Positions 28,741 through 37,305 of a DNA stretch of 39,715 nucleotides are shown here, piece after piece. Numbering within the stretch: the first letter of the stretch is position 1; each line of letters begins with the position of its first letter. This DNA is from an uncultured Oscillospiraceae bacterium. GTDB taxonomy: Bacteria; Bacillota; Clostridia; Oscillospirales; Oscillospiraceae. The DNA is taken from the NCBI GenBank assembly GCA_951801655.1, contig CATONV010000017.1, positions 1 through 39,715 on the forward strand. Reading direction: 5' to 3'. The notes under the pieces are model-generated. The model worked only from the letters and a program-made list of their open reading frames with translations, was not told the origin of the DNA and did not search any database. A program made the position numbers and the translations under genes.

Positions 28741-29396
28741 GCCTCCGGGAGAAAGTGCTGGACCTGGTCTTTCCGCCAAAGTGTCCCTTCTGCCAGAAGA
28801 TTTTAGATGATCCCCGGGCACCGGTGTGCCCGGCGTGCCAGCCCGACCTGCCCTGGCTGGAGGAGAAAGCGGGGGAGAGGAAGGTGGATTTTGCCGACGG
28901 CTGCTTTTCCCCGCTGGCCTATCGGGACGCGGTGCCCGAGGCGGTCCGGCGGTACAAGTTCAGCCGGGTGCGGGCGCTGGGAAAGCCCTTCGCGGCTCTG
29001 ATGGCCCGGTGTCTCGGGGAGAGGCTGCCCCAGGGGGCCGACCTGATCTGCTGGGCCCCGCTGGCGAAGAAGCGCCTGCGGGAGAGAGGTTTTGATCAGG
29101 CGGAGCTGATGGCCCGGGAGGTGGGGCGGCTGCTGTCCATCCCGGCGGGGCCCGCCCTGCAAAAGGTGCGCAACACCTCTCCCCAGTCGGAGCTGGAGGA
29201 GGAGTCCGCCCGCCGGGCCAACGCCCGAGGCGCCTACAGCGCGTTGCCCGGCGTGGAGCTGACGGGCAGGCGGGTGGTGCTGGTGGACGACGTTGTCACC
29301 TCCGGCGCTACCCTCAGCGAGTGCGCCGCCCTGCTGCGCCAGGCGGGCGCGGCGGAGGTGTGGTGCCTTACGCTGGCTCAGGCCCGGCGGGACTGA
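28737..29396 (+). CDS. comFC: ComFC-type phosphoribosyltransferase-like protein
   Basis: This 219-residue protein has an N-terminal zinc ribbon with C16xxC19 and C31xxC34, and a C-terminal phosphoribosyltransferase domain with the PRPP loop VVLVDDVVTSGAT (about 182-194). Intermediate blocks are YKFSRVRALGKPFA, WAPLAKKRLRERGFDQAELMA and KVRNTSPQSEL. ComFC/GntX proteins assist DNA uptake or recombination during natural transformation. No other com genes are nearby. It is translationally coupled to the ribbon-helix-helix gene. Confidence 0.92.
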   Translation: MSLREKVLDLVFPPKCPFCQKILDDPRAPVCPACQPDLPWLEEKAGERKVDFADGCFSPLAYRDAVPEAVRRYKFSRVRALGKPFAALMARCLGERLPQGADLICWAPLAKKRLRERGFDQAELMAREVGRLLSIPAGPALQKVRNTSPQSELEEESARRANARGAYSALPGVELTGRRVVLVDDVVTSGATLSECAALLRQAGAAEVWCLTLAQARRD

Positions 29397-29473
29397 AGCC
29401 GGGGCAGTCCGCCCGGAGGCGGACAACATCAATTCAGGCGAGAAAAAAAGACGAAAATTGTTGGAAAAAACGG

Positions 29474-29502
29474 TTGAAAAGCGGGGGCGCTCAGGTTATA
29501 AT
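29474..29502 (+). promoter_or_regulatory. SigA promoter of mreB
   Basis: TTGAAA (29474-29479) and a perfect TATAAT (29497-29502) lie 17 bp apart. The leader has a CGTTTAA/TTAAACG hairpin (29512-29518 with 29530-29536). Confidence 0.75.
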
Positions 29503-29576
29503 AGATAGTGGCGTTTAAGAGCCGTACGATTAAACGGCCAGGAAATAATGACTAAATGGATAAGGTGGAACAGAAC

Positions 29577-30608
29577 ATGGGTTTCTTTAGTAAAGATATC
29601 GGCATCGACCTGGGTACTGCCTCGGTTTTGGTATATATCAAGGGCAAGGGTGTGGTCCTGCGGGAGCCCTCTGTGGTGGCCATGGACAAAAACACCGGCA
29701 AGCTGCTGAAGGTGGGCACCGAGGCCCAGGCTATGCTGGGCCGTACCCCCGGCAATATTGTGGCGATGCGTCCTCTGCGGGAGGGCGTCATCTCCGACTA
29801 CGATATGACCGAGAGGATGCTCAAGGAGTTTATGAAGAAGGTGACCTCCTTCTCCCTGTTCAAGCCCCGGCTGCTGATCTGTGTGCCCTCGGGCATTACC
29901 GAGGTAGAGGAGCGCGCCGTGGTGGACGCCGGCATTCAGGCGGGGGCCCGGCGGGCCTATCTGATTGAGGAGCCGGTGGCCGCAGCCATTGGCGCCGGCA
30001 TTGACATCACCAAGCCTGACGGCCATATGGTGGTGGACATTGGCGGCGGCACCGCCGATATCGCGGTCATTTCTCTGGGCGGAGTTGTGGAGTCGGCCTC
30101 CATCAAGGTGGCTGGCGACAAGTTCGACGAGGCGGTGGTCAAGTATATCCGCCGCAAGCACAATGTCCTCATCGGCGACCGGACCGCCGAGGAGCTGAAA
30201 ATTCAGATCGGCTGCGTTTTCCCCCGGCCGGAGGAAGTATCCATGGAGATCAAGGGCCGGTGCCTCATGACCGGTCTGCCCCGGGTATTCAACGTCACCT
30301 CCAGCGAGATGATCGAGGCCTTCGAGGAGACCTCCAATTCCATTCTGGAAGCCATCCACGGCGTGCTGGAGCGCACGCCCCCCGAGCTGGTGGCCGATAT
30401 TTCCACCAACGGCATCGTCATGACCGGCGGCGGTTCTCTGCTGTGGGGCTTTGACAAGCTGGTGCAGTCCCATACCGGCATCGAGACCCACGTGGCCGAC
30501 GACGCCATCTCCTGCGTGGCCTTCGGAACCGGCAAGAGTCTGGACAGCCTGGATCAGATGCAGGACGGCACCATGAACCTGTCCCGCCGTAAGCAGATGA
30601 ACTATTAA
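29577..30608 (+). CDS. mreB: Rod-shape actin MreB/Mbl
   Basis: This is a 343-residue bacterial actin. Phosphate-binding motifs are IGIDLGTASVLVYIKG at the N-terminus and VVDIGGGTADIAVISLGG in the middle, with the adenosine-binding block GIVMTGGGSLLWGFD near the end. MreB filaments guide lateral wall synthesis. The ATG at 29577 lies 8 nt after AAGGTGG. An ATG seven codons earlier has no clear site. mreC and mreD do not follow; a terminator does. This stand-alone layout suggests an Mbl-type paralogue. Confidence 0.95.
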   Translation: MGFFSKDIGIDLGTASVLVYIKGKGVVLREPSVVAMDKNTGKLLKVGTEAQAMLGRTPGNIVAMRPLREGVISDYDMTERMLKEFMKKVTSFSLFKPRLLICVPSGITEVEERAVVDAGIQAGARRAYLIEEPVAAAIGAGIDITKPDGHMVVDIGGGTADIAVISLGGVVESASIKVAGDKFDEAVVKYIRRKHNVLIGDRTAEELKIQIGCVFPRPEEVSMEIKGRCLMTGLPRVFNVTSSEMIEAFEETSNSILEAIHGVLERTPPELVADISTNGIVMTGGGSLLWGFDKLVQSHTGIETHVADDAISCVAFGTGKSLDSLDQMQDGTMNLSRRKQMNY

Positions 30609-30617
30609 AACAGCAGC

Positions 30618-30642
30618 AGCCGGCCTCTGGCCGGCTGTTTTT
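30618..30642 (+). terminator. Terminator after mreB
   Basis: AGCCGGCC (30618-30625) pairs perfectly with GGCCGGCT (30629-30636) and is followed by GTTTTTC. Confidence 0.85.
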
Positions 30643-30658
30643 CAAAAGGAGGAGAGAC

Positions 30659-31483
30659 ATGGAGACCATTGAGGAACTCCTGCAAACCTTGGGCAGGACC
30701 GTCGGCGTGGAGAACCTGACCTTGGGTGCGCTGTTGCGGGTGGCGGTTATGGTGCTGGTGGGGTGGCTGGTCATCCGTATCCTGATGCGGATGGTGGACC
30801 GGCTGCTGGACAAGAGTGGCTCGGTGGCCTCCATCAAGCCCTATATCCATACGGCGGTCCATGTTTTTCTCTGGTTTCTGCTGCTCCTGATGCTGGCAGG
30901 GACGCTGGGACTGGAGACCACCTCCGTCATCGCTCTGCTCAGCGTGGCGGGTCTGGCGGTCTCCATGGCGATGCAGAATACCCTATCCAACCTGGCGGGG
31001 GGGCTGGTGCTGCTGGTGACCAAGCCCTTTGGACCAGGGGACTATGTGGAGACCGATGGCATCAGCGGCACCGTGGCCGCAGTGAATATGTCCTACACCG
31101 TTTTCCACACCCCGGACAACAAGGAAATTTTTGTCCCCAACAGCCAGCTGTCCGCCGCCAAGATTATCAACTACAACCGTCTGGGCAGGCGGCGGATGGA
31201 TCTGACCTTTACCGCCTCCTACGACGCCTCCACCGCCCAGGTCCGAACGGCGATTCAGGAGGTGCTGTCCGCCACCCTGGGCATTCTGGACGATCCAGCC
31301 CCGGCGGTCTATCTGTCGGAATACCAGGCCAGCAGCATCCAGTATCTGGTCCGCCTGTGGACCCTCTCCGGGGACTACTGGGACGTATACTACGCTCTGC
31401 TGGAGGGGGTGCGGGAGTCCTTCGCCCGCCACGGGGTGGAGATGACCTACGACCACCTCAACGTGCATATTGTGGAGAAGTAA
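30659..31483 (+). CDS. MscS-family mechanosensitive channel
   Basis: This is a 274-residue small-conductance channel. Three membrane helices lie within residues 20-120, the last being the pore helix SVAGLAVSMAMQNTLSNLAGG. The beta domain follows with PFGPGDYVETDGISGTV and FHTPDNKEIFVPNSQLSAAKI, then the C-terminal alpha/beta domain. MscS channels release solutes on hypo-osmotic shock. AAGGAGGAG precedes the ATG. The gene sits 50 nt after mreB, past a terminator, with no obvious own promoter. Confidence 0.93.
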   Translation: METIEELLQTLGRTVGVENLTLGALLRVAVMVLVGWLVIRILMRMVDRLLDKSGSVASIKPYIHTAVHVFLWFLLLLMLAGTLGLETTSVIALLSVAGLAVSMAMQNTLSNLAGGLVLLVTKPFGPGDYVETDGISGTVAAVNMSYTVFHTPDNKEIFVPNSQLSAAKIINYNRLGRRRMDLTFTASYDASTAQVRTAIQEVLSATLGILDDPAPAVYLSEYQASSIQYLVRLWTLSGDYWDVYYALLEGVRESFARHGVEMTYDHLNVHIVEK

Positions 31484-31484
31484 A

Positions 31485-31507
31485 GCCCCCTTTCACAAGG
31501 GGGCCTT
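31485..31507 (+). terminator. Hairpin after mscS, possibly a dispersed repeat
   Basis: GCCCCCTT (31485-31492) pairs perfectly with AAGGGGGC (31497-31504) around TCAC. The following T-run is short (CTTGA). It closely resembles the hairpin at 5135-5157. Confidence 0.55.
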
Positions 31508-31528
31508 GACCCTGTGGGGGACATAGCC

Positions 31529-31999
31529 TTACGGCATAGCCAACCCGTGGAGAAATCCGTCCAGCTGGGGAGACAGGACCTCGCCCCCCACTACGGTGTT
31601 TTTGCAGATGAGCAGATTGGCCTGCACGCCCGACTCACCGGTGGGGTAGTTAAGCACCTCGTAGGTGTACCGCTTTACCCGTTTGCCGGCGTACTTGTGC
31701 AGATCGAACCCCTGGCTGCTCTGGAGGGCGAGATACTCGGTGTAGCTGTCATCCATCTCCTCGGGGATGAGAAGCTCCTGGGTTGCGATGGGCTCCTCCG
31801 CTACCTGCCAGCCGTAGGCGGACAGGTAGTCGATCCGGTCCTCATTGCTCCGGACCCCCTTGGGACTGGGCAGGGCGGAGGCGGAGACCTCACGGACCTG
31901 GCCGAAATTCAGGGCGATGGCGCAGCAGCACAGCAGAGCGGCCAGTCCAACCCCCAGTGTCAGTCTGCGCTTGGGCATTTTGGCAGTTACGATCAACAC
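31529..31999 (-). CDS. DUF4830 domain protein, membrane-anchored or secreted
   Basis: This 156-residue protein has a basic start (AKMPKRRLT) and a hydrophobic segment LGVGLAALLCCCAIALNF with a cysteine cluster that might be acylated. The rest matches the DUF4830 pattern: SNEDRIDYLSAYGWQV, IPEEMDDSYTEYLALQ, GFDLHKYAGKRVKRYTYEV, and GEVLSPQLDGFLHGL. The start is GTG 31999, 8 nt after AAGGAG. The function is unknown. It is convergent with mscS. Confidence 0.82.
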   Translation of the reverse strand: MLIVTAKMPKRRLTLGVGLAALLCCCAIALNFGQVREVSASALPSPKGVRSNEDRIDYLSAYGWQVAEEPIATQELLIPEEMDDSYTEYLALQSSQGFDLHKYAGKRVKRYTYEVLNYPTGESGVQANLLICKNTVVGGEVLSPQLDGFLHGLAMP

Positions 32000-32103
32000 A
32001 GCGCATTCTCCTTCCGTTGGCTTGTTCTCCCTTTACGGTATGCGGATCAGGAAGAAGATATGCCCCCTGGTTGAAGAAGGGCTTTCGAGAGGAGAGGGTG
32101 GCT

Positions 32104-32823
32104 ATGGAACGTATCGACAAGCTTCTCGCCTCCACAGGAAAGTGGAGCCGGAGAGAAGTAAAGGAGCTGATCCGTCAGGGCCGGGTTTTTGCGGACGGCA
32201 GGCCGGTATCCCGCCCGGAGGAGAAGGCGGATCCGGCGGCGGTCCGTCTTGAGGTGGACGCGGAGCAGGTGGACTGCACTCCATATGTTTACGTAATGCT
32301 TCACAAGCCGGCAGGACTGCTGTCCGCCACCGAGGACAGAGACCAGCCCACAGTTCTGGACCTGCTTCCGGAGCAGCTGCGCCGCCGGGGACTGTTCCCG
32401 GTGGGCCGGCTGGACAAGGATACCACCGGTCTGCTCCTGCTCACCGACGACGGGGCGCTGGCCCACCGGCTGCTCTCCCCGAAAAAACATGTGGATAAGG
32501 TGTACCGGGCGCGGGTAGAGGGCCGGGTGGACGAGGAGGATGTCCGCGCCCTGGCTGCCGGCATGGTGTTGGGGGACGGCCTGCGCTGTCTCCCAGCGGG
32601 TCTGGAGCCCCTGGAGGACGCGAGTGTCTGTCTGGTTACCCTGCGGGAGGGGAAGTACCACCAGGTAAAGCGGATGCTGGCCGCCCGGGGCAAGCCGGTC
32701 ATATCTCTGCACCGCCTCTCCATGGGCCCTTTGACGCTGGACATAGGGTTAAAACCCGGGAAATGGCGGTTTTTAACCCAAGAGGAGAGGGCGGAGTTGC
32801 TGGAGTTAGAGAGGACTATCTGA
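32104..32823 (+). CDS. RsuA/RluB-family pseudouridine synthase
   Basis: This 239-residue protein has an S4 RNA-binding domain (1-60, MERIDKLLASTGKWSRRE) and a synthase domain with the catalytic Asp in VGRLDKDTTGLLLLTDDG. Other blocks are YVMLHKPAGLLSAT and EGKYHQVKRMLAARG. Family members modify U516 of 16S or sites of 23S rRNA. Length and motifs fit the RsuA branch better than RluB. The ATG at 32104 follows GAGAGG. Confidence 0.93.
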   Translation: MERIDKLLASTGKWSRREVKELIRQGRVFADGRPVSRPEEKADPAAVRLEVDAEQVDCTPYVYVMLHKPAGLLSATEDRDQPTVLDLLPEQLRRRGLFPVGRLDKDTTGLLLLTDDGALAHRLLSPKKHVDKVYRARVEGRVDEEDVRALAAGMVLGDGLRCLPAGLEPLEDASVCLVTLREGKYHQVKRMLAARGKPVISLHRLSMGPLTLDIGLKPGKWRFLTQEERAELLELERTI

Positions 32824-32862
32824 ACTTTTAGTCGATTTGAACAAAAAAATTGAAAAAAACCC

Positions 32863-32892
32863 TTGCCAAACAGGGGGGATACCAGTTATAAT
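32863..32892 (+). promoter_or_regulatory. SigA promoter of the CdaR/PucR regulator
   Basis: TTGCCA (32863-32868) and a perfect TATAAT (32887-32892) are separated by 18 bp. Confidence 0.65.
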
Positions 32893-32930
32893 AGAGGCAG
32901 TGTACAAAAGATTGTGTAGGAGGGATCGCT

Positions 32931-34022
32931 GTGTCTAGCAGGATGTTCCAGGGAGTTGTACTCCAAATGAAGGATAACATCAGCCGCACGGTAGGTGTGG
33001 TGGACGCGGAAGGGATTGTGGTTGCCTGCAGCGAGCTCACCTGCATCGGCGAGCACTGGCCCGGTGCGGTAGCCGCTATCAACGGCGCGGAAAGCAGTCC
33101 GGCCCGATTTGAGGGCAGAACCTTTAAGCCTCTGGCGGGCTGGGGGGCTCAGTTCGACTACGCCGCCTTTGTCAAAGGGGAGGACGAGCTGGCCGCCTCA
33201 CTGTGCGCCATGGCCGTGGTGGCCTTCAACGGTGCGAAGACCTATTATGAGGAGAAGCACGATAAGGCTACCTTTGTGAAAAACATCATCTCTGACAATA
33301 TCCTTTTGGGGGACATCTACACCCAGGCCAAAGAGCTCCATTTTGTCTCTGAGGTGCCCAGGGCCGCCTTCCTGGTGCGGCAGCTGGGTCCCGCCGATGT
33401 CTCCGCCATCGACATCATCCAAAACCTGTTCCCCGACAAGCAGACTGACTTTGTCATCTCCATCAACGAGACCGACGTGGCCCTGATCAAACAGCTGCCC
33501 GAGGGGGCAGACTCCAAGGACTTGGGCAAGATCGCCAAGCAGATCGTCACCGCCGTCAGCCAGGAGCTGGGCGTGAAGGTGGTGGTGGGCATCGGCACCA
33601 TCGTCCCCCATATCCGGGATCTGGCCCGGGCCTATAAAGAGGCCGGGGTGGCCATCGACGTGGGCAAGGTCTTTGATACGGAGAAAACTGTTATCAACTA
33701 TGAGAATCTGGGTATCGGTCGGCTGATTTACCAGCTGCCTACCATCCTGTGCCAGATGTTCCTTCAGGAGGTCTTTAAGAAGAGCCCCATCGACGCACTG
33801 GACCAGGAGACCTTGCTCACCATCAATAAGTTCTTTGAGAATAACCTGAATGTGTCCGAGACGGCCCGAAAGCTCTTTGTCCACCGGAACACCCTGGTGT
33901 ACCGGTTGGAGAAGATCAAGAAGCTCACCGGCTTAGACCTGCGGGAGTTTGACGATGCTATCACCTTTAAGGTGGCGCTGATGGTCAAGAAATATCTGAT
34001 CTCCCGGGGAATTGAGTCCTGA
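32931..34022 (+). CDS. CdaR/PucR-type helix-turn-helix regulator
   Basis: This is a 363-residue regulator. The N-terminal half contains a sensor-like domain (TVGVVDAEGIVVACSEL), a GGDEF-like middle region carries DVALIKQLPEG and VGIGTIVPHIRDLARAYKEA, and the C-terminal HTH_30 domain ends NNLNVSETARKLFVHRNTLV then YRLEKIKKLTGLDLR. That end is diagnostic of the CdaR/PucR family of activators. The start is GTG 32931, preceded by AGGAGGGAT. The ligand is not known; sugar diacids or purines are typical in the family. A GC-rich terminator follows. Confidence 0.88.
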   Translation: MSSRMFQGVVLQMKDNISRTVGVVDAEGIVVACSELTCIGEHWPGAVAAINGAESSPARFEGRTFKPLAGWGAQFDYAAFVKGEDELAASLCAMAVVAFNGAKTYYEEKHDKATFVKNIISDNILLGDIYTQAKELHFVSEVPRAAFLVRQLGPADVSAIDIIQNLFPDKQTDFVISINETDVALIKQLPEGADSKDLGKIAKQIVTAVSQELGVKVVVGIGTIVPHIRDLARAYKEAGVAIDVGKVFDTEKTVINYENLGIGRLIYQLPTILCQMFLQEVFKKSPIDALDQETLLTINKFFENNLNVSETARKLFVHRNTLVYRLEKIKKLTGLDLREFDDAITFKVALMVKKYLISRGIES

Positions 34023-34033
34023 CGAGAGTGCAG

Positions 34034-34064
34034 GCGGCGCCGCCCGAAGGGGCGGCGCCGCTTT
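34034..34064 (+). terminator. Terminator after the CdaR/PucR gene
   Basis: A perfect 12-bp GC stem (34034-34045 with 34050-34061) closes on GAAG and is followed by TTT. Confidence 0.8.
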
Positions 34065-34096
34065 CGCGTTCCGGAAAAAAATTTTCCAATCTCCCC

Positions 34097-34125
34097 TTGC
34101 TATTTTGGAGGAAATAAGTTACAAT
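34097..34125 (+). promoter_or_regulatory. Distal ftsEX promoter
   Basis: TTGCTA (34097-34102) and TACAAT (34120-34125) lie 17 bp apart. Confidence 0.55.
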
Positions 34126-34203
34126 AAGGTTACAAAAATGACAAAGCGGTAAAAAACGACCGGAGACGACAGAAAAAGGAAAGCATCGTTCACAGATTAT
34201 ATA

Positions 34204-34232
34204 TTTACTTCAAAAATAATTTGTGATACACT
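34204..34232 (+). promoter_or_regulatory. Proximal ftsEX promoter
   Basis: TTTACT (34204-34209) and TACACT (34227-34232) lie 17 bp apart, in an AT-rich stretch 50 nt before ftsE. Confidence 0.55.
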
Positions 34233-34284
34233 GAAAAATCAGGTAGTCTTAGAGAAATATTGGCGAGCGAGGAGCAACGCGGGT

Positions 34285-34974
34285 ATGATTCGCTTTATCG
34301 ACGTACAGAAAGAATATGACAATGGCACCAAGGCGCTGAAGGGTGTCAGCGTACGCATTGACGACGGGGAGTTTGTCTTTCTGGTGGGGCCTTCCGGGTC
34401 CGGTAAGTCCACCCTTATCAAGCTGATCACGGCGGAGATCGCCCCCACCGAGGGCCGGGTGATGGTGAACGGCTTCAACCTGAACAACATCACGCCGCGA
34501 CAGGTGCCCCAAATGCGGCGCACGTTGGGAGTCATCTTCCAGGATTTCCGCCTTATAGAAAAGAAGTCGGTATATGACAATCTGGCCTTTGCCATGCGGG
34601 CCATTGGGGCCTCCAACCGAGAGCTGCGCCGGCGTATCCCCTATGTTCTTCAGCTGGTGGGTCTGGACCAGAAGGGGGACCGCTTCCCCGGACAGCTGTC
34701 TGGCGGTGAGCAGCAGCGGGTGGCCATCGCCCGGGCGCTGGTGAACAACCCCAGCATGATTATCGCCGACGAGCCCACCGGAAATCTGGACCCCCAGCGG
34801 TCCCTGGAGATTATGATGCTGCTGGAGCGTATCAACGAGCTGGGCACCACCGTGCTGGTGGTCACCCACGAGAAAAATCTGGTCAACCGTTTCAATAAAC
34901 GGGTGGTGACCATTGAAAACGGACGGCTCATCAGTGACGAGACAGGTGGTTACTACAATGTCGAGAAAGTTTAA
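34285..34974 (+). CDS. ftsE: Cell division ATPase FtsE
   Basis: FtsE is a 229-residue ABC ATPase that powers FtsX-dependent control of wall hydrolases. Walker A is GPSGSGKST, the signature is SGGEQQR, and Walker B is MIIADEPTGNLD, with the switch His in VVTHEK. The N-terminus MIRFIDVQKEYDNGTKAL is typical. GAGGAG lies 10 nt before the ATG. It overlaps ftsX by 17 nt. Confidence 0.96.
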   Translation: MIRFIDVQKEYDNGTKALKGVSVRIDDGEFVFLVGPSGSGKSTLIKLITAEIAPTEGRVMVNGFNLNNITPRQVPQMRRTLGVIFQDFRLIEKKSVYDNLAFAMRAIGASNRELRRRIPYVLQLVGLDQKGDRFPGQLSGGEQQRVAIARALVNNPSMIIADEPTGNLDPQRSLEIMMLLERINELGTTVLVVTHEKNLVNRFNKRVVTIENGRLISDETGGYYNVEKV

Positions 34975-35851
34975 CACGGGATATTATGTCAGTGAGGGGG
35001 TCCACTCCATCTTCACCCACGGTTTTATGTCCTTTGCCGCAGTGTGCATGATCGTGGCATGCCTGATCATCATGGGTTCCTTTACTCTGCTGGCGGCGAA
35101 TCTGGACAACACCCTGGGGGACCTGGAGAGCGAGAACGAGATGCTGGTGTACATAGACGACGCCCTTACCCAGGACCAGGCCCGGATGCTCCAGCCCACC
35201 CTGGCCCAGGTGGACAATGTGTCGCAGCTCACCTTTGTCACCAAGGAGAATGCTCTGGCCGACTACAAGGCCAAGCACAACGACAATATTGCCGTACTCG
35301 AGGACCTGCCGAACGAGGCCCTCCGGGACCGCTATCGGGTCCATGTTTATGACATCGAGAGGATGGCCGACACCCAGGCCGCCCTGGAGCAGGTGCCCGG
35401 CGTGGCCTGGGTCCGGGCCGCCATCGAGATTGCCGACGGCTTTGTCATGGTGCGCAACATCGCCACCGGCGTGGCCATGGTACTCATTGGGATTTTGCTG
35501 ATTATCTCCCTGTTCATCATCGCCAACACCATCAAGCTGGCCACCTTCTACCGCAGGGAGGAGATTGCCATTATGAAGATGTGCGGTGCCACCGATGGCT
35601 TTATCGAGTGGCCCTTTGTGGTGGAGGGGATACTGTTGGGGCTTACTGGAGCCCTCATCGCCTTCTTTGCCCAGTGGGGACTGTATCAGATGGTGGCCAA
35701 ATTCGCCATTCAGGGCAACGGCCTGTCCCTGGTCAACATGATCAGCTACAGCTCTATGGCCACCACCATCCTGGCTGTGTTCTGCGGGGTGGGCGTGTTT
35801 ATCGGCGTAGTGGGTTCGCTGTTCGCCATCCGGAAATTTTTACAGGTTTGA
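34958..35851 (+). CDS. ftsX: Cell division membrane protein FtsX
   Basis: This 297-residue protein has four membrane helices: one at about 20-45, then three in the C-terminal half (GVAMVLIGILLIISLFIIAN, ILLGLTGALIAFFAQWGLY, TILAVFCGVGVFIGVVG). The large extracellular loop (about 50-170) binds the hydrolase partner in homologues. The cytoplasmic block TFYRREEIAIMKMCGAT is conserved. The ATG at 34958 follows AGGTGG inside ftsE. A frame from 34913 has no site. Confidence 0.95.
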   Translation: MSRKFNTGYYVSEGVHSIFTHGFMSFAAVCMIVACLIIMGSFTLLAANLDNTLGDLESENEMLVYIDDALTQDQARMLQPTLAQVDNVSQLTFVTKENALADYKAKHNDNIAVLEDLPNEALRDRYRVHVYDIERMADTQAALEQVPGVAWVRAAIEIADGFVMVRNIATGVAMVLIGILLIISLFIIANTIKLATFYRREEIAIMKMCGATDGFIEWPFVVEGILLGLTGALIAFFAQWGLYQMVAKFAIQGNGLSLVNMISYSSMATTILAVFCGVGVFIGVVGSLFAIRKFLQV

Positions 35852-35908
35852 TTACAGCGCCGTTCTGATTGACGGCGCAGACATCAGGAATAACAGGAGG
35901 ACCTCCAG

Positions 35909-36013
35909 ATGAAGAATCAGAAAAGACAGAAGATGTTTGTGTCCATTCTGGCTGGCTTTTTGGCGCTGCTGATGCTGCTGCCCATCGTCGCCAATATTTT
36001 GATGGTGCGATGA
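35909..36013 (+). CDS. 34-residue single-span membrane peptide in the ftsEX operon
   Basis: This small protein reads MKNQKRQKM followed by the hydrophobic helix FVSILAGFLALLMLLPIVAN and ILMVR. AGGAGG (35895-35900) lies 8 nt before the ATG, which is an excellent site. It sits 57 nt after ftsX and 14 nt before the M23 gene on the same strand, in a different frame from longer openings. Position and topology suggest a role at the division machinery, perhaps with FtsX. That is inference; no family is recognised. Confidence 0.7.
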   Translation: MKNQKRQKMFVSILAGFLALLMLLPIVANILMVR

Positions 36014-36027
36014 GAGGAGAGAGGAGA

Positions 36028-37272
36028 ATGAGCCGGAAAAAGTTGTCTCGCCGTCTTTTGGGCGTGGTGCTGGTGCTGTCCATGGTGCTGCCTTTGACAG
36101 GCCCGGGGATGGTGCTGGACGCCTCCGCTGTCACTCAGGCGGAGATCGACGCGCTGAAGAACAGCGCCGGTAAGCTGGCCGATCAGAAAAAAGACATTCA
36201 GGCCCAGCTGAAGGCGGTAAAAGCGGACAAGGATGCCGCCATGAATAAGAAGCTGCTGATTGAGGATCAGATCGACGTTATTCGTCAGGAGATCGCCAAC
36301 ATCAATGAGCAGATCGCCATGTATGACAAGCTTATCACTGAGAAGACGGCGGAGCTGGAGCAGGCCGAGGCAGAGGAGAAGGCCCAGTTCGACCTGTTCT
36401 GCCGCCAGATGCGGTACATGGAGGAGCAGGGCGAGGTGTCCTACTGGTCCATCCTGTTCTCCTCCAGCGACTTTGCCGAGCTGCTGGACAACTACATGAT
36501 GATCCAGGAGATCATTGAGTATGACAACCAGGTCATCGACGACCTGGTGGCCCTCCAGGAGAAGGTGACCGCCGACCGCACCGTCCTGGAGGAGGCCCAG
36601 GCCCAGCAAGAGGCGGCCAAGGCCGAGCAGATGGCTGCCCAGGAGGAGCTGGAGGCCCAGGAGGCTGAGGTGGACAGACTCATCGCTGAGATCAACGCCC
36701 ACGAGGACCAGCTGGAGGCCATGGAGGAGGAGCTGAACAAGGCGGCCAAGGCCTTGGACAGCCAAATCAGAGCCAAGGAGAAGGAGTACGCCGCCCAAAT
36801 CGCCAAGGTGCCCAGCGAGTCCGGCTTTTTGTGGCCTCTGCCCGGGGGATATAATACCATATCCTCTCTGGCGGGCGGACGGATTCACCCGGTTACCGGC
36901 AAGCCCAGCAACCACGCGGGTATTGACATCCCCGCCCCCTCTGGAACCAACATCTATGCTGCCAAAAGCGGCGTGGTGATCCATGCAGCCAAGGGCACCG
37001 GCAGCAGCTGGTCCTACGGCAACTACGTGATCGTCTCCCACAGCGACGGCACCAGCACCCTCTACGCCCACATGAGCCGCATCGGGTGCAAGCAGGGTCA
37101 GACCGTTAAACAGGGGGATGTAATCGGCTACGTAGGCACCACCGGCCGCTCCACCGGCAACCATCTCCACTTTGAGGTCCGTGTGGGCAGCACCCGGAAG
37201 GACCCGGTGAACTACTTCAAGGATAAAACTCTCTACGTTACCAGCAAAGGCAAGAAGGTCTCTCTGTGGTAA
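36028..37272 (+). CDS. EnvC-like M23 peptidase of the FtsEX system
   Basis: This 414-residue secreted protein has a signal peptide (RRLLGVVLVLSMVLPLTGPG, cleaved near ASA). A long coiled coil (about 35-255) of Glu/Gln/Ala heptads is split by a conserved hinge YWSILFSSSDFAELLDNY. The C-terminal LytM/M23 domain has zinc ligands H296 and D300 in NHAGIDIPA and H381 in HLHFEV, with H379 nearby, so the site is intact. FtsX-activated hydrolases of this layout (EnvC, PcsB, CwlO types) split or regulate septal peptidoglycan. GAGGAG directly precedes the ATG. A terminator ends the operon. Confidence 0.93.
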   Translation: MSRKKLSRRLLGVVLVLSMVLPLTGPGMVLDASAVTQAEIDALKNSAGKLADQKKDIQAQLKAVKADKDAAMNKKLLIEDQIDVIRQEIANINEQIAMYDKLITEKTAELEQAEAEEKAQFDLFCRQMRYMEEQGEVSYWSILFSSSDFAELLDNYMMIQEIIEYDNQVIDDLVALQEKVTADRTVLEEAQAQQEAAKAEQMAAQEELEAQEAEVDRLIAEINAHEDQLEAMEEELNKAAKALDSQIRAKEKEYAAQIAKVPSESGFLWPLPGGYNTISSLAGGRIHPVTGKPSNHAGIDIPAPSGTNIYAAKSGVVIHAAKGTGSSWSYGNYVIVSHSDGTSTLYAHMSRIGCKQGQTVKQGDVIGYVGTTGRSTGNHLHFEVRVGSTRKDPVNYFKDKTLYVTSKGKKVSLW

Positions 37273-37276
37273 AGGA

Positions 37277-37305
37277 AATGCCCCGCCTGACGGCGGGGCA
37301 TTTTG
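37277..37305 (+). terminator. Terminator of the ftsEX operon
   Basis: AATGCCCCGCC (37277-37287) pairs perfectly with GGCGGGGCATT (37292-37302) around TGAC, followed by more T. A second weak hairpin with TTTTT lies at 37354-37376. Confidence 0.85.
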
